Of a DNA stretch of 14,670 nt, positions 5,523-13,304 are shown one piece after another (position 1 is the first letter of the stretch; each line of letters opens with the position of its first letter). A program made the translations under genes and the position numbers. The stretch is from Gammaproteobacteria bacterium (GTDB lineage Bacteria > Pseudomonadota > Gammaproteobacteria > Enterobacterales > Kangiellaceae), in the NCBI GenBank assembly GCA_002401655.1, contig NVTT01000071.1, forward strand, positions 1 to 14,670. Reading direction: 5' to 3'. A model generated the notes under the pieces. That model was not told the origin of the DNA, made no database searches, and worked only from the letters and a program-made list of their open reading frames with translations.

Positions 5523-8342
5523 ATGCATAAGGTATTGAAAAATCTAGTGCTTTTTAGCTTTGTTTTTTGTTGCTTCCTAGTTGACGCAAAGAGCCCTAAA
5601 GCTACTAACAATAATAAATCGATAGATTTTGATATACCGGCACAAAGAGCCGACTTGTCTTTGATAAGCTTCGCAGAGCAGGCCAATATGACGTTGTTAT
5701 TTCCTTTCGACAAATTGAAAGCGAGAAATGCAAACAGGCTTATTGGTGAATACTCAATTAAGGAGGGATTGAGTATTATGTTGAAAAATACTGGTCTTGA
5801 AGTCAAATCGAGGAGAAATGGGCAAATTTCAATAACAATAAATTCGAATTTAGAGGAAGATAACATGAAGAATATGCCTAGAAAGACGCTGATAGCGACG
5901 CTATTAGCTTCATTTTTTGCCCCAACAGCTGTCATGGCTTTTGAAGCAGATGACTCTGCAGAAGAGGGTACAAAAGTATTAATAATTGGCTCTAGAAGTC
6001 GAGCGCCAAGAACTATTGCTGATTCACCAGTTCCTGTTGATATATTAAGTGCTGATGACCTTAGCGCAATGGGTGGAACGGCTGATATCACCGACAATTT
6101 AAAAATGATGATTCCATCATATACTGCGACTCCAGCGACAGGTGATGGAAGCGCGTTTGTAAGAACTACGTCATTACGTGGTACAGCTCCTGACCAAACC
6201 CTTGTACTAATTGACGGAAAGCGTCGTCACAGAAGTGCATTAATCCAATTATTTGCTCCAGCTGCTGGACAGGGCGCTCATGGTGCTGATGTTGGTATGA
6301 TTCCAGCAATTGCTCTTAAAAGAGTTGAAGTATTACGTGATGGTGCAGCTTCGCAATATGGTTCTGATGCTATTGCTGGTGTTATTAATTTTGTTACTAA
6401 AGATGATTCAGACGGTGGCAAGGTCGAACTTCAATATGGTCAACATTATGAAGGTGAATCTAGTTTAAAGTTTGGTTTTAATAAAGGTGTGAAAATGGGC
6501 GAAAATGGTTTCGCTAACTTCAGTCTCGAATATGTTGATAACGAAAATCTAAATAGAAGTATTCTTCGTCCAGATGCTGCAGCATTAATAGCTGCTGGAG
6601 TTCAAGGCGTAGGAGCTGACTCTCCATACAATGACGGACTAACACAAACATGGGGACGACCAGAAACTAGCGGACTACGAACGTTCCTTAATATGGGGAT
6701 CGATTTAGGAGAAGGAAGTAGTTGGTATGGAAGGCTTGGTTATGGTGTTACAGACGGTCGTTATAGATTCTTTTATAGAAATCCTGGACATGGAACAATT
6801 ACAGCTCCCGGTACTATAACAAATGGAGATGGTGATGTAGTTCCTAATCCTACGGCTGGATTAGCTGCACGTGGTTATACTGGATCAATACTTGATGTTG
6901 GTTTTACTCCATTTTTAGATGGTGAGCAAACTGATCTAAGTTTCGTAACCGGATTGCAAGGTGATTTTTCAGGTGGTACTTACTATGACTTTAGTATCGG
7001 TTTCGGCTCCAATGAATTAGATTATACTTTAAATAATAGTATTAACCCTGGACTAGAATTGATAAATGGTAATCCTCAATTAAACTTTGACACAGGCGGT
7101 CTAAAACAAGAAGAAATAAATTTAAATGCTGATTTTTCAACCCCCGTAGGCGACAACTTCAACTTTGCATACGGAGCAGAGTGGAGAGAAGAAACCTATA
7201 CAACTATTGCTGGTGAAGCGGCTTCTTATCAAAATGCTGATGGTTCAGAAGGCCCTGGTGTAAGTGGTATGAAAGGAATAACAGCTGCTGATGCTGGTAG
7301 TTTCTCTAGAGATAACTACGCTATATATGCAGATATAGAACATGATGTTAGTAGTGATATATTTATGCAATATGCTTTACGTTTTGAAGATTTTTCCGAT
7401 TTTGGTACTACAGTCAACTGGAAAATAGCTTCTCGATTTTCTTTGACGGAATCAACAGCGTTACGTGGCGCTATTTCTACAGGCTTTCATGCACCAACTC
7501 CAGGACAAGCAAATTATAGAGCTACAATAACAACATTTGATACGACAGGAGCACAAGTTGAAGAAGGCGTAATAGCCTCGACTGATCCGGATGCTATCGC
7601 TGCGGGCGGCAAAGCGCTAAAAGAAGAAGAGTCTACGAGTTTAAGTTTTGGGATTACGTCTGATATTGGCGAATCAACAACTTTAACGGTTGATTATTAT
7701 CAAATAGCGGTTGATGATAGAATATATAGATCCGGTGGACTTGTTTCTCCAGATGGTCGAGCTTTTTCATTCTACACTAACGCACTTGATGTTGAGCATT
7801 CTGGTATTGATGTAGTTCTTACTACTGAATTTGAATGGTCAGATATGACATCAACCAATATTTCTTTTGCTTATGGATATAATAAAATTGATGTTACAGG
7901 GCAGTCGTCAGTTGAAACATTCGACACTGATACCGGTCTTTCATCCTTTGTTGACCCTGTATCTCAAGGTAGTATTGACAACATAGAGAATAATTTCCCT
8001 AATCATCGTTTCGTATTAACCGCAAACACATCGTTTGGTGATGATTTAAACTTTATGGTTCGAGCTAATTACTATGGCGAGCATCATGATGAGCGTGGTT
8101 CATTTAGTGATGGCACTAAAGCAACAATTGATTCAGTTGTTTATTTTGATGCTGAATTAGGTTATCAAGTGACTGAAGAGTTTAATATGAAATTTGGTTT
8201 TTCTAATATATTTGACTCGTACATCAACAAGATTGATGCGCCATTTAGTAACCGTTTAAGTGTTGGTCTTGAATATCCTCGTAGAAGTGCAGCAAACTAC
8301 GAAGGTGGTTCTTGGTACTTAAAAGGTAGTTATGATCTTTAG
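5523..8342 (+). CDS. TonB-dependent receptor with N-terminal STN signalling domain
   Basis: An outer-membrane active transporter of 939 residues. It begins with a signal peptide (1-22, likely cleaved after VDA), then an STN domain (about 34-107: IDFDIPAQRADLSLISFAEQ) of the kind that contacts FecR proteins. Unusually, a second complete signal peptide follows at 115-139 (MKNMPRKTLIATLLAS..., ending AVMA) before a possible TonB box (TKVLIIG, 150-156), the plug (about 165-294, including LRGTAPDQTLVLIDGKR and GAASQYGSDAIAGVINFVTK) and the beta-barrel to the C-terminal YDL. The internal ATG at 5865 has a better ribosome binding site than the first ATG. The gene is divergent from the FecI/FecR pair and is followed by a terminator. 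The plug resembles those of large receptor families in marine and environmental proteobacteria, but the barrel gives no clue to substrate that I can read. Iron chelate, carbohydrate and amino acid derivatives all remain possible. Confidence 0.93.
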   Translation: MHKVLKNLVLFSFVFCCFLVDAKSPKATNNNKSIDFDIPAQRADLSLISFAEQANMTLLFPFDKLKARNANRLIGEYSIKEGLSIMLKNTGLEVKSRRNGQISITINSNLEEDNMKNMPRKTLIATLLASFFAPTAVMAFEADDSAEEGTKVLIIGSRSRAPRTIADSPVPVDILSADDLSAMGGTADITDNLKMMIPSYTATPATGDGSAFVRTTSLRGTAPDQTLVLIDGKRRHRSALIQLFAPAAGQGAHGADVGMIPAIALKRVEVLRDGAASQYGSDAIAGVINFVTKDDSDGGKVELQYGQHYEGESSLKFGFNKGVKMGENGFANFSLEYVDNENLNRSILRPDAAALIAAGVQGVGADSPYNDGLTQTWGRPETSGLRTFLNMGIDLGEGSSWYGRLGYGVTDGRYRFFYRNPGHGTITAPGTITNGDGDVVPNPTAGLAARGYTGSILDVGFTPFLDGEQTDLSFVTGLQGDFSGGTYYDFSIGFGSNELDYTLNNSINPGLELINGNPQLNFDTGGLKQEEINLNADFSTPVGDNFNFAYGAEWREETYTTIAGEAASYQNADGSEGPGVSGMKGITAADAGSFSRDNYAIYADIEHDVSSDIFMQYALRFEDFSDFGTTVNWKIASRFSLTESTALRGAISTGFHAPTPGQANYRATITTFDTTGAQVEEGVIASTDPDAIAAGGKALKEEESTSLSFGITSDIGESTTLTVDYYQIAVDDRIYRSGGLVSPDGRAFSFYTNALDVEHSGIDVVLTTEFEWSDMTSTNISFAYGYNKIDVTGQSSVETFDTDTGLSSFVDPVSQGSIDNIENNFPNHRFVLTANTSFGDDLNFMVRANYYGEHHDERGSFSDGTKATIDSVVYFDAELGYQVTEEFNMKFGFSNIFDSYINKIDAPFSNRLSVGLEYPRRSAANYEGGSWYLKGSYDL
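5853..5867 (+). other. Internal ribosome binding site and in-frame ATG
   Basis: GAGGA (5853-5857) lies 7 nt before an in-frame ATG (5865-5867), codon 115 of the receptor gene. Translation from here would give an 825-residue receptor with its own signal peptide and no STN domain. Both the ribosome binding site and the signal peptide look intact, so this is either an alternative start or the relic of an originally separate receptor gene. Confidence 0.6.
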
Positions 8343-8364
8343 GTAGCATGCAGTAATAAACTAG

Positions 8365-8394
8365 AACGGTCTAACTTGTTAGGCCGTTTTTTTT
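8365..8394 (+). terminator. Rho-independent terminator after the TonB receptor
   Basis: AACGGTCTAA pairs with TTAGGCCGTT (one G-T wobble) around a CTTG loop and is followed by eight T. It begins 22 nt after the receptor stop. Only 27 nt separate it from the RpiR gene, so that gene either has a promoter within or upstream of the terminator or relies on read-through. Confidence 0.9.
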
Positions 8395-8421
8395 GTCTAT
8401 CAAAATTGAATAAAGGGTAAA

Positions 8422-9309
8422 ATGACAACACCAGAGAGTTTCGAAAAACTTAGGGAAGTCTATTTATTGCTCAATTCTAATAATATTGAGTTAGATATCG
8501 GTAATAAAACTAAAAAAGCTTTTTCATTAATGATTAAATCGCCTGAGATGGTTGCGGTAAATAATATAGTGGAATTAAGTAAACTAACCGAAATAAGTCC
8601 AGCATCAATTACTCGATTAACCAAATCACTTGGTTTTAATGGTTTTGTTTCATATCAAAAGGTATTTAGAGAGCGTTCTAAAATTAGAGATAATTATTTT
8701 AGTCAAAAATTGGCGAAATTATCCGCTGAAAAACAGTTAACGGCTAAACAAATAATGCAAAAACAGCTCCAATCTACCGCGGAGAATATGATTGAGTGTA
8801 TTAAAAGTAGTGACGAAGCGACCTTTGATAATGCCGCAGAATTGCTAGCTAACGCTAACCGAATCTTTATTTTTGGGCACAAACAAGCCTCGGCAATGGC
8901 TAATATCATTCGTTATGGATTGTGTCTTATTAGAGGCAACGTCAATACCTTAGGGCAATACGAACACGGATTAGCGATTGCTTTAGGACAAGTTAAAGCG
9001 AATGATCTGTTAGTTATCTTTAGTTCGGCACCTTACTCAAATTTAACGGTTGATATTTGTGCTATGGCTAGCAAAATTGGTTGTAGAATTTTAGCGATTA
9101 CTGACTCGACCTTATCTCCATTGAATGAGCACGCGACAATATCTATTAAGATACCCACTACAGGTCAATACTTCACCAATAGCTTATCTGCCAATTGTAT
9201 TTTTATCGAAAGCTTACTATGCATTGTTGCTCGCAAAATTGGTAACTCAGCAATCAAAAAGTTAGAGAAACACGAAGAATTACTAACTCAGTTAAATGCT
9301 AATTCTTAG
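8422..9309 (+). CDS. RpiR-family transcriptional regulator with SIS domain
   Basis: A DNA-binding regulator of 295 residues. The N-terminal RpiR helix-turn-helix covers about residues 25-90, with recognition region ISPASITRLTKSLGFNGFVSYQKVFRE (58-85 in part). The SIS fold follows from about 120, starting with the strand ANRIFIFGHKQASA and continuing to LLVIFSSAPYSNL (196-208) and CRILAITDS (221-229). SIS domains of this family usually bind phosphorylated sugars or amino sugars. Here the usual Ser-x-Ser-Gly-x-Thr loop reads FSSAPYSN, so the ligand may be different. It is not HexR, the pykA-linked member, which it resembles only in domain layout. The AAGGG ribosome binding site lies 4 nt before the ATG. 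It lies directly after the receptor gene and probably controls uptake or use of the same substrate, possibly together with the aminotransferase. Confidence 0.88.
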   Translation: MTTPESFEKLREVYLLLNSNNIELDIGNKTKKAFSLMIKSPEMVAVNNIVELSKLTEISPASITRLTKSLGFNGFVSYQKVFRERSKIRDNYFSQKLAKLSAEKQLTAKQIMQKQLQSTAENMIECIKSSDEATFDNAAELLANANRIFIFGHKQASAMANIIRYGLCLIRGNVNTLGQYEHGLAIALGQVKANDLLVIFSSAPYSNLTVDICAMASKIGCRILAITDSTLSPLNEHATISIKIPTTGQYFTNSLSANCIFIESLLCIVARKIGNSAIKKLEKHEELLTQLNANS

Positions 9310-9379
9310 TGTCTAATTAAGTCGCTCGTCAAGCAATGAATCCAGTCCTTATTCAAGTAGTTAAACTAGCTAAAACTCT

Positions 9380-9408
9380 TTGATTTATAGAGGCTTTTTG
9401 GGTAAACT
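9380..9408 (+). promoter_or_regulatory. Candidate sigma-70 promoter of thrS
   Basis: TTGATT (9380-9385) and TAAACT (9403-9408), spaced 17 nt, each match four of six consensus positions. A start near 9415 would give a 5' leader of about 120 nt that includes the hairpin at 9468-9511. Confidence 0.3.
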
Positions 9409-9467
9409 TGCGCCAGAATTTTATCAATGCAGATTGTGGCGTCTTTTAATGCCAATTTGCGAACTCT

Positions 9468-9521
9468 AAAGCACTGTAAATTAACGGGTAATTCCTTAAA
9501 CACAGTGCTTTTGTTGTTTTT
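9468..9521 (+). terminator. thrS leader hairpin with T-rich tail: terminator or attenuator
   Basis: AAAGCACTGT (9468-9477) pairs perfectly with ACAGTGCTTT (9502-9511). The 24-nt loop contains an inner stem (TTAA-c-GG with CC-TTAA), and TTTTGTTGTTTTT follows. It ends 16 nt before the thrS start. It could be the terminator of the RpiR gene or, if thrS is transcribed from upstream, a transcription attenuator. E. coli thrS instead uses a leader that mimics tRNA-Thr and binds ThrRS; I do not see a clear anticodon-arm mimic here. Confidence 0.55.
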
Positions 9522-9537
9522 GGAGCTGTTGTAAAAA

Positions 9538-11463
9538 ATGCCAATTATTACTTTACCCGATGGAAGTAAGCGAGAATTTGATGCAGACGTTACTGTCTAT
9601 CAAGTCGCTGCTGATATCGGTCCTGGGCTTGCTAAAGCTGCTCTTGCTGGTCGTGTGAACGGCGAACTAGTTGATACAAGTTACATTATCAATTCTGATT
9701 CTGAATTGTCGTTGATTACCGAACGTGATGATGAAGGTTTAGAAGTTATTAGGCATTCCTGTGCTCATTTGTTAGCGCAAGCGGTACAAAGTTTATTTCC
9801 AAAAGCTCAGGTGACTATTGGTCCTGTTATAGATAACGGGTTTTTCTATGATTTCGCATTCTCAAGACCCTTTACGCCGGATGATTTAGAAGCGATAGAA
9901 AAGAAAATGGCTGAAATTGCCAAACAAGATTTACCGGTTGAACGTTCAACCATGACTCGTGATGAAGCGAGCAAGTTTTTTAGCGAAATGGGCGAGTCCT
10001 ATAAAGCAGAAATTATAGAAAGTATTCCAGAAGGAGAGGAATTATCACTTTATCGTCAAGGTGATTTTATTGATTTATGTCGCGGTCCTCATGTACCTAG
10101 CACTGGAAAAATCAAAGCTTTTAAATTGATGAAATTGGCAGGCGCTTATTGGCGCGGCGATTCCAATAACGAAATGCTTCAACGAATTTATGGCACCTGT
10201 TGGGCTAGCAAAAAAGATTTAAAGAAATACCTTTTTAGATTGGAAGAAGCAGAAAAACGTGACCACCGCAAAATTGGAAAGCAATTAGAGTTGTTTCATT
10301 TTCAAGAAGATGCGCCAGGAATGGTTTTTTGGCATGCTAACGGATGGAGTATTTTTAAAGAGTTAGAGCGTTATATTCGAATAGTCACCACTAATACGGA
10401 TTATCAAGAAGTGAAAACGCCTCAAATTATGGATCGTAGTCTTTGGGAGAAATCGGGTCATTGGGATAAATACCATGACGGAATGTTCTCGACTGAGTCA
10501 GAAAATAGAGTTTATGCTATTAAACCCATGAATTGTCCCGGACATATACAAATATTTAATCAAGGGCTTAAATCCTACCGTGATTTGCCTTTACGTATGG
10601 CAGAGTTCGGCTCTTGTCATCGAAACGAACCTTCTGGATCTTTGCATGGATTGATGCGAGTCAGGGCATTTACGCAGGACGATGCTCATGTATTTTGTAC
10701 TGAAGATCAAGTTCAAGACGAAGTTTGTCATTTGATTGATACCATTTACAATGTTTATGCCGATTTTGGTTTTGAGAATATTGAGATTAAACTTTCAACT
10801 CGACCTGAAAAAAGAGTGGGATCAGATGAATCTTGGGATCAAGCCGAGGAAGCATTAAAAGCATCTTTAGAATCTAAAAATATTGACTATGAATTATTGC
10901 CAGGTGAAGGCGCCTTTTACGGTCCTAAAATAGAATTTTCTCTTAGAGATTGTTTAGATAGAGTTTGGCAATGTGGCACAGTGCAATTAGATTTTTCAAT
11001 GCCAGGAAGATTAGATGCTGAATATGTTTCAGAAGATGGTTCTAAGAAAACGCCTGTAATGATTCATCGAGCAATTTTGGGATCGTTAGAACGTTTTATC
11101 GGTATTTTAATCGAGGAATATGCGGGTAAATTCCCTACTTGGTTAGCACCTATACAAGCAGTAATTATGAATATTACTGACAAACAAGCGGAATTTGTGC
11201 AAAAAAGTGTTAAAATATTGAAAACTCAGGGCTTTAGAGTGAATTCGGACTTGAGAAATGAGAAAATCGGCTTTAAAATTCGTCAGCATACATTGCAACG
11301 AGTTCCTTACCTCCTAGTAGTGGGTGATCGAGAGGTTGAAACTGGAACTGTATCGGTCAGATCTAGAGCAGGAAAAGATTTGGGAAGTATGAGCTTAGAT
11401 GAGTTTCAGCTATTGTTGAAAGCTGATATTAAGAATTTAGCAAGAAAAGAAGCAAAAGAATAA
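9538..11463 (+). CDS. thrS: Threonyl-tRNA synthetase
   Basis: Attaches threonine to tRNA-Thr in the cytoplasm; a class II synthetase. The 641 residues are the usual length. In order: TGS domain (1-62); editing domain with HSCAH (His73, His77) and CRGPH (Cys181, His185), which removes mischarged serine; catalytic core with MNCPGH (zinc ligand Cys333), motif 2 [18 protein letters not shown] (357-374), zinc ligands His384 and His510, and motif 3 [11 protein letters not shown] (510-520, Arg519); then the anticodon-binding domain to the end. All catalytic, editing and zinc residues are present, offset by one from E. coli numbering. GGAG lies 12 nt before the ATG, a rather long spacing. It is the first gene of the thrS-infC-rpmI-rplT cluster and is preceded by a conspicuous leader hairpin. 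Confidence 0.98.
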   Translation: MPIITLPDGSKREFDADVTVYQVAADIGPGLAKAALAGRVNGELVDTSYIINSDSELSLITERDDEGLEVIRHSCAHLLAQAVQSLFPKAQVTIGPVIDNGFFYDFAFSRPFTPDDLEAIEKKMAEIAKQDLPVERSTMTRDEASKFFSEMGESYKAEIIESIPEGEELSLYRQGDFIDLCRGPHVPSTGKIKAFKLMKLAGAYWRGDSNNEMLQRIYGTCWASKKDLKKYLFRLEEAEKRDHRKIGKQLELFHFQEDAPGMVFWHANGWSIFKELERYIRIVTTNTDYQEVKTPQIMDRSLWEKSGHWDKYHDGMFSTESENRVYAIKPMNCPGHIQIFNQGLKSYRDLPLRMAEFGSCHRNEPSGSLHGLMRVRAFTQDDAHVFCTEDQVQDEVCHLIDTIYNVYADFGFENIEIKLSTRPEKRVGSDESWDQAEEALKASLESKNIDYELLPGEGAFYGPKIEFSLRDCLDRVWQCGTVQLDFSMPGRLDAEYVSEDGSKKTPVMIHRAILGSLERFIGILIEEYAGKFPTWLAPIQAVIMNITDKQAEFVQKSVKILKTQGFRVNSDLRNEKIGFKIRQHTLQRVPYLLVVGDREVETGTVSVRSRAGKDLGSMSLDEFQLLLKADIKNLARKEAKE

Positions 11464-11479
11464 CGACAAGAATAAGGTT

Positions 11480-11534
11480 AGAATTTATGCTCTGGGGCTA
11501 CCAGCCACCGTAGTGATAAAATTCTTAGTTTTTT
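11480..11534 (+). promoter_or_regulatory. Structured thrS-infC spacer with T-tract
   Basis: AGAATTT (11480-11486) pairs with AAATTCT (11519-11525), enclosing a G/C-rich segment that can fold as CTGG-ggcta-CCAG or GGCT-acc-AGCC, and TTTTTT follows at 11529-11534. This looks like a weak or branched intrinsic terminator acting as a partial attenuator between thrS and infC. The outer stem is AT-only, so strength is uncertain. Confidence 0.35.
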
Positions 11535-11554
11535 AATAAAAGAGGAATAAAAAC

Positions 11555-12100
11555 ATCAAAAGAGCAAAGCCAAAAATGGCGGTGAAGGTAAAACGTTCCA
11601 CCATTAATGAAGACATAACATCACCAAAAGTTCGATTAATTGACCACGATGGTGAATCAAAAGGGATCGTTGATATAGCCGACGCACTTGTTGTGGCAAA
11701 AGCAGCTAGTATGGATTTGGTAGAAATATCACCAAATGCTGAACCACCCGTTTGTAAAGTCATGGATTATGGCAAGTATGTGTTTGAGGCAAAGAAGGCG
11801 AAAGCTGCTGCTAAAAAGAAACAAACAGTGGTTCATGTTAAAGAAATTAAGTTTAGACCGGGAACGGATATCGGCGATTACAATATTAAGCTTCGTAAAT
11901 TACGCGAATTTTTAGAGATCGGTGATAAAACGAAGATTACGGTACGTTTTAGAGGCCGAGAAATGGCTCATAAAGAGATTGGTACTGAGTTAATGAAACG
12001 AGTCTCGAAAGATTTAGAGGAGTTTGGCGATGTTGAGTCATTTCCCAAGCAGGAAGGGCGTCAAATGACGATGGTTGTAGCGCCTAAGAAAAAGAAATAG
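11555..12100 (+). CDS. infC: Translation initiation factor IF-3, ATC start
   Basis: IF3 binds the 30S subunit, keeps it apart from 50S and rejects incorrect start codons and initiator tRNAs. The protein has the N-terminal domain with the near-invariant [22 protein letters not shown], a lysine-rich linker ([13 protein letters not shown]), and the C-terminal domain with [32 protein letters not shown] and the PKKKK tail. I place the start at ATC (11555-11557), giving 181 residues against 180 in E. coli. AGAGGA lies 8 nt upstream, an in-frame TAA at 11537 blocks longer forms, and the first in-frame ATG (11576) has no ribosome binding site and would cut seven basic N-terminal residues. Rare AUU/AUC starts are the known autoregulatory device of infC, because IF3 disfavours them. 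Confidence 0.95.
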   Translation: MKRAKPKMAVKVKRSTINEDITSPKVRLIDHDGESKGIVDIADALVVAKAASMDLVEISPNAEPPVCKVMDYGKYVFEAKKAKAAAKKKQTVVHVKEIKFRPGTDIGDYNIKLRKLREFLEIGDKTKITVRFRGREMAHKEIGTELMKRVSKDLEEFGDVESFPKQEGRQMTMVVAPKKKK

Positions 12101-12106
12101 CAAAAC

Positions 12107-12196
12107 ATTTCACTCTCCCCCTAACCCCCTCCCGTCAAGGGAGGGGGGATAAATTCCCTCCACCTTGACGGGGGAGGGTTAGGGAGGGGGTGAAAT
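12107..12196. repeat. 90-nt G/C-rich inverted repeat, MITE-like
   Basis: Two 34-nt arms (12107-12140 and 12163-12196) are inverted copies matching at 29 of 34 positions, with outer ends ATTTCAC and GTGAAAT. The 22-nt centre contains a further stem, GGAGGG with CCCTCC, so the whole element folds into one long hairpin. One strand is pyrimidine-rich, the other purine-rich. It lies seven bases after the infC stop. There is no T-tract, so it is not a standard terminator. Elements of this appearance (CCCCCTAACCCCC) are dispersed repeats in many bacterial genomes. A related, shorter copy lies before pheS. Confidence 0.85.
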
Positions 12197-12461
12197 ACTT
12201 AAGGTGACTTGATTGTTTGAGTTTTATTAAACTATTCAACGATTCGCTGAACAGTAGTAAAAGAATTTAAAACGTTTATCGTTTTAAAAAAGCTAGTCAC
12301 AAGGTTTTTGGCAACCCGAAGACTAGTTCGTGAGAAAAGTTAGGTTGATTTTTATTAGTCATTTTACTTTTCTTTTATTTAAACACTGATAGGTAGTTAA
12401 CGGCATAGAAGCATTTTTTGTTTCAAATTGCGACCTACAGCTGACAATTGGAGTAACAAGA
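12197..12461 (+). promoter_or_regulatory. Structured rpmI-rplT leader region
   Basis: This part of the long infC-rpmI gap contains two clear hairpins: TTTAAAACG/CGTTTTAAA around TTTAT (12266-12288), and an 8-bp stem at 12291-12298/12321-12328 (GCTAGTC with GACTAG, one G-T pair) enclosing an inner GGTT/AACC stem. In E. coli, L20 represses rpmI-rplT by binding structured mRNA in the equivalent place, so the second structure is a candidate L20 site. I could not match it to the known L20-binding shape. GGAG lies 9 nt before the rpmI ATG. No open frame of interest was seen. Confidence 0.45.
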
Positions 12462-12659
12462 ATGCCAAAGATGAAAACTGATAGTGGCGCTGCAAAGCGT
12501 TTCAAAAGAACAGGTGGTGGTGGATTTAAACATGCTCAATCGCATCGTCGTCACATTCTGACTAAGAAGAGTACAAAGCGAAAGCGTCATTTGCGTGATA
12601 TGCAAATGGTTGCAGCTTGCGATGTCCGACAGCTGGATCGCCAGCTTCCTTACGTTTAA
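12462..12659 (+). CDS. rpmI: 50S ribosomal protein L35
   Basis: A small basic protein of the large ribosomal subunit, 65 residues as in most bacteria. It shows the family start [17 protein letters not shown], the glycine patch [20 protein letters not shown] and the conserved end RHLRD...[15 protein letters not shown]. It starts at ATG with GGAG about 9 nt upstream, and is followed after 18 nt by rplT, with which it is certainly cotranscribed. Unlike in E. coli, it is separated from infC by 361 nt that include a large repeat, so it may depend more on its own promoter or on read-through of the hairpin. Confidence 0.97.
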   Translation: MPKMKTDSGAAKRFKRTGGGGFKHAQSHRRHILTKKSTKRKRHLRDMQMVAACDVRQLDRQLPYV

Positions 12660-12677
12660 GAATGGGAGTGATATAAA

Positions 12678-13034
12678 ATGCCTAGAGTAAAACGCGGTGT
12701 TACCGCTAGAAAAAGCCACAAGAAAGTTCTAAAAGCAGCCAAAGGTTATTATGGTGCTCGTAGTCGCGTATACCGCGTTGCAAAGCAAGCTGTAACTAAA
12801 GCTGGTCAATATGCATATCGAGATCGTCGTCAGCGTAAGCGTCAATTCAGAGCACTCTGGATCCAACGTATTAATGCTGAAGCGCGTGTAAGCGGTTTGT
12901 CATATAGTTTATTTATCAATGGTCTTAAAAAAGCATCTATCGGAATTGATCGTAAGATCCTTGCTGATATCGCTGTATTCGACAAGCTTGCATTTGCAGC
13001 GCTTGTTGAAAAAGCAAAAGCGGCGCTCGCTTAA
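12678..13034 (+). CDS. rplT: 50S ribosomal protein L20
   Basis: Binds 23S rRNA directly and is needed early in assembly of the large subunit; in gammaproteobacteria and Bacillus it also represses its own operon. The 118 residues match the family: [30 protein letters not shown] at the basic N-terminal extension, then [23 protein letters not shown], and the globular RNA-binding C-terminal half ([33 protein letters not shown]). The ribosome binding site GGGAG is 12 nt before the ATG. It is the last gene before the strong terminator at 13108. Confidence 0.98.
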   Translation: MPRVKRGVTARKSHKKVLKAAKGYYGARSRVYRVAKQAVTKAGQYAYRDRRQRKRQFRALWIQRINAEARVSGLSYSLFINGLKKASIGIDRKILADIAVFDKLAFAALVEKAKAALA

Positions 13035-13107
13035 GATCGTATTTTATTGATCTAACAAATACTAAGGGATTTCTTTTAGCGTAAGTTGGATATCAGTAGA
13101 ATATTGA

Positions 13108-13140
13108 AAGGAGTAGGGCTTTTGCTCTACTCCTTTTTTT
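13108..13140 (+). terminator. Strong terminator after rplT
   Basis: AAGGAGTAGGGC pairs with GCTCTACTCCTT (12 bp, one G-T) around TTTT, ending in seven T. It closes the thrS-rplT transcription unit, so pheST probably needs its own promoter downstream. Confidence 0.93.
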
Positions 13141-13300
13141 ATGTCCAAGGATGGACTGTATACCACAAAGAGCCACGGATGGCGGTGTGGCGATGTCCAT
13201 GGATGGACTGTCAGGATTTTGTTCCAGACAAATCCTAAGTAGCTACATCCGTGTAGGCAATGTCACAAGGAGCCAGGACGGTGATGTGACGACCGAAAAT
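13141..13300. repeat. Mosaic of short palindromic repeats
   Basis: At least five small hairpins lie side by side. GTCCA-N4-TGGAC occurs twice, within nearly identical 19-mers at 13141-13159 and 13193-13211. CACAAAGAGCCACGGATGG... (13164-13192) and CACAAGGAGCCAGGACGG... (13264-13293) are diverged copies of one unit with CACA/TGTG ends. AGGATTT/AAATCCT lies at 13213-13236, and CTACA-TCCG-TGTAG at 13243-13256. The region looks like a dispersed intergenic repeat family built from modules. A short open frame crosses it but appears to be a by-product of the repeats. Confidence 0.75.
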
Positions 13301-13304
13301 TTAA

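Noticed and set aside
5489..6097. 202-codon open frame on the minus strand
   Set aside because: It overlaps the start of the TonB receptor gene antisense, has no recognisable family features and no good ribosome binding site.
8422..9309. Identification of the RpiR-type protein as HexR
   Set aside because: HexR is often linked to pykA, which is nearby, but the sequence differs from HexR through the HTH and in the SIS ligand loop.
12107..12196. The long hairpin as a rho-independent terminator of infC
   Set aside because: No T-tract follows either arm, and rpmI-rplT downstream are normally cotranscribed with infC. The size and symmetry fit a dispersed repeat better.
13141..13242. Small frame MSKDGLYTTKSHGWRCG..., 33 codons, as a possible pheST leader peptide
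   Set aside because: It has no phenylalanine run, no ribosome binding site (a terminator T-tract precedes it) and consists of palindromic repeats.
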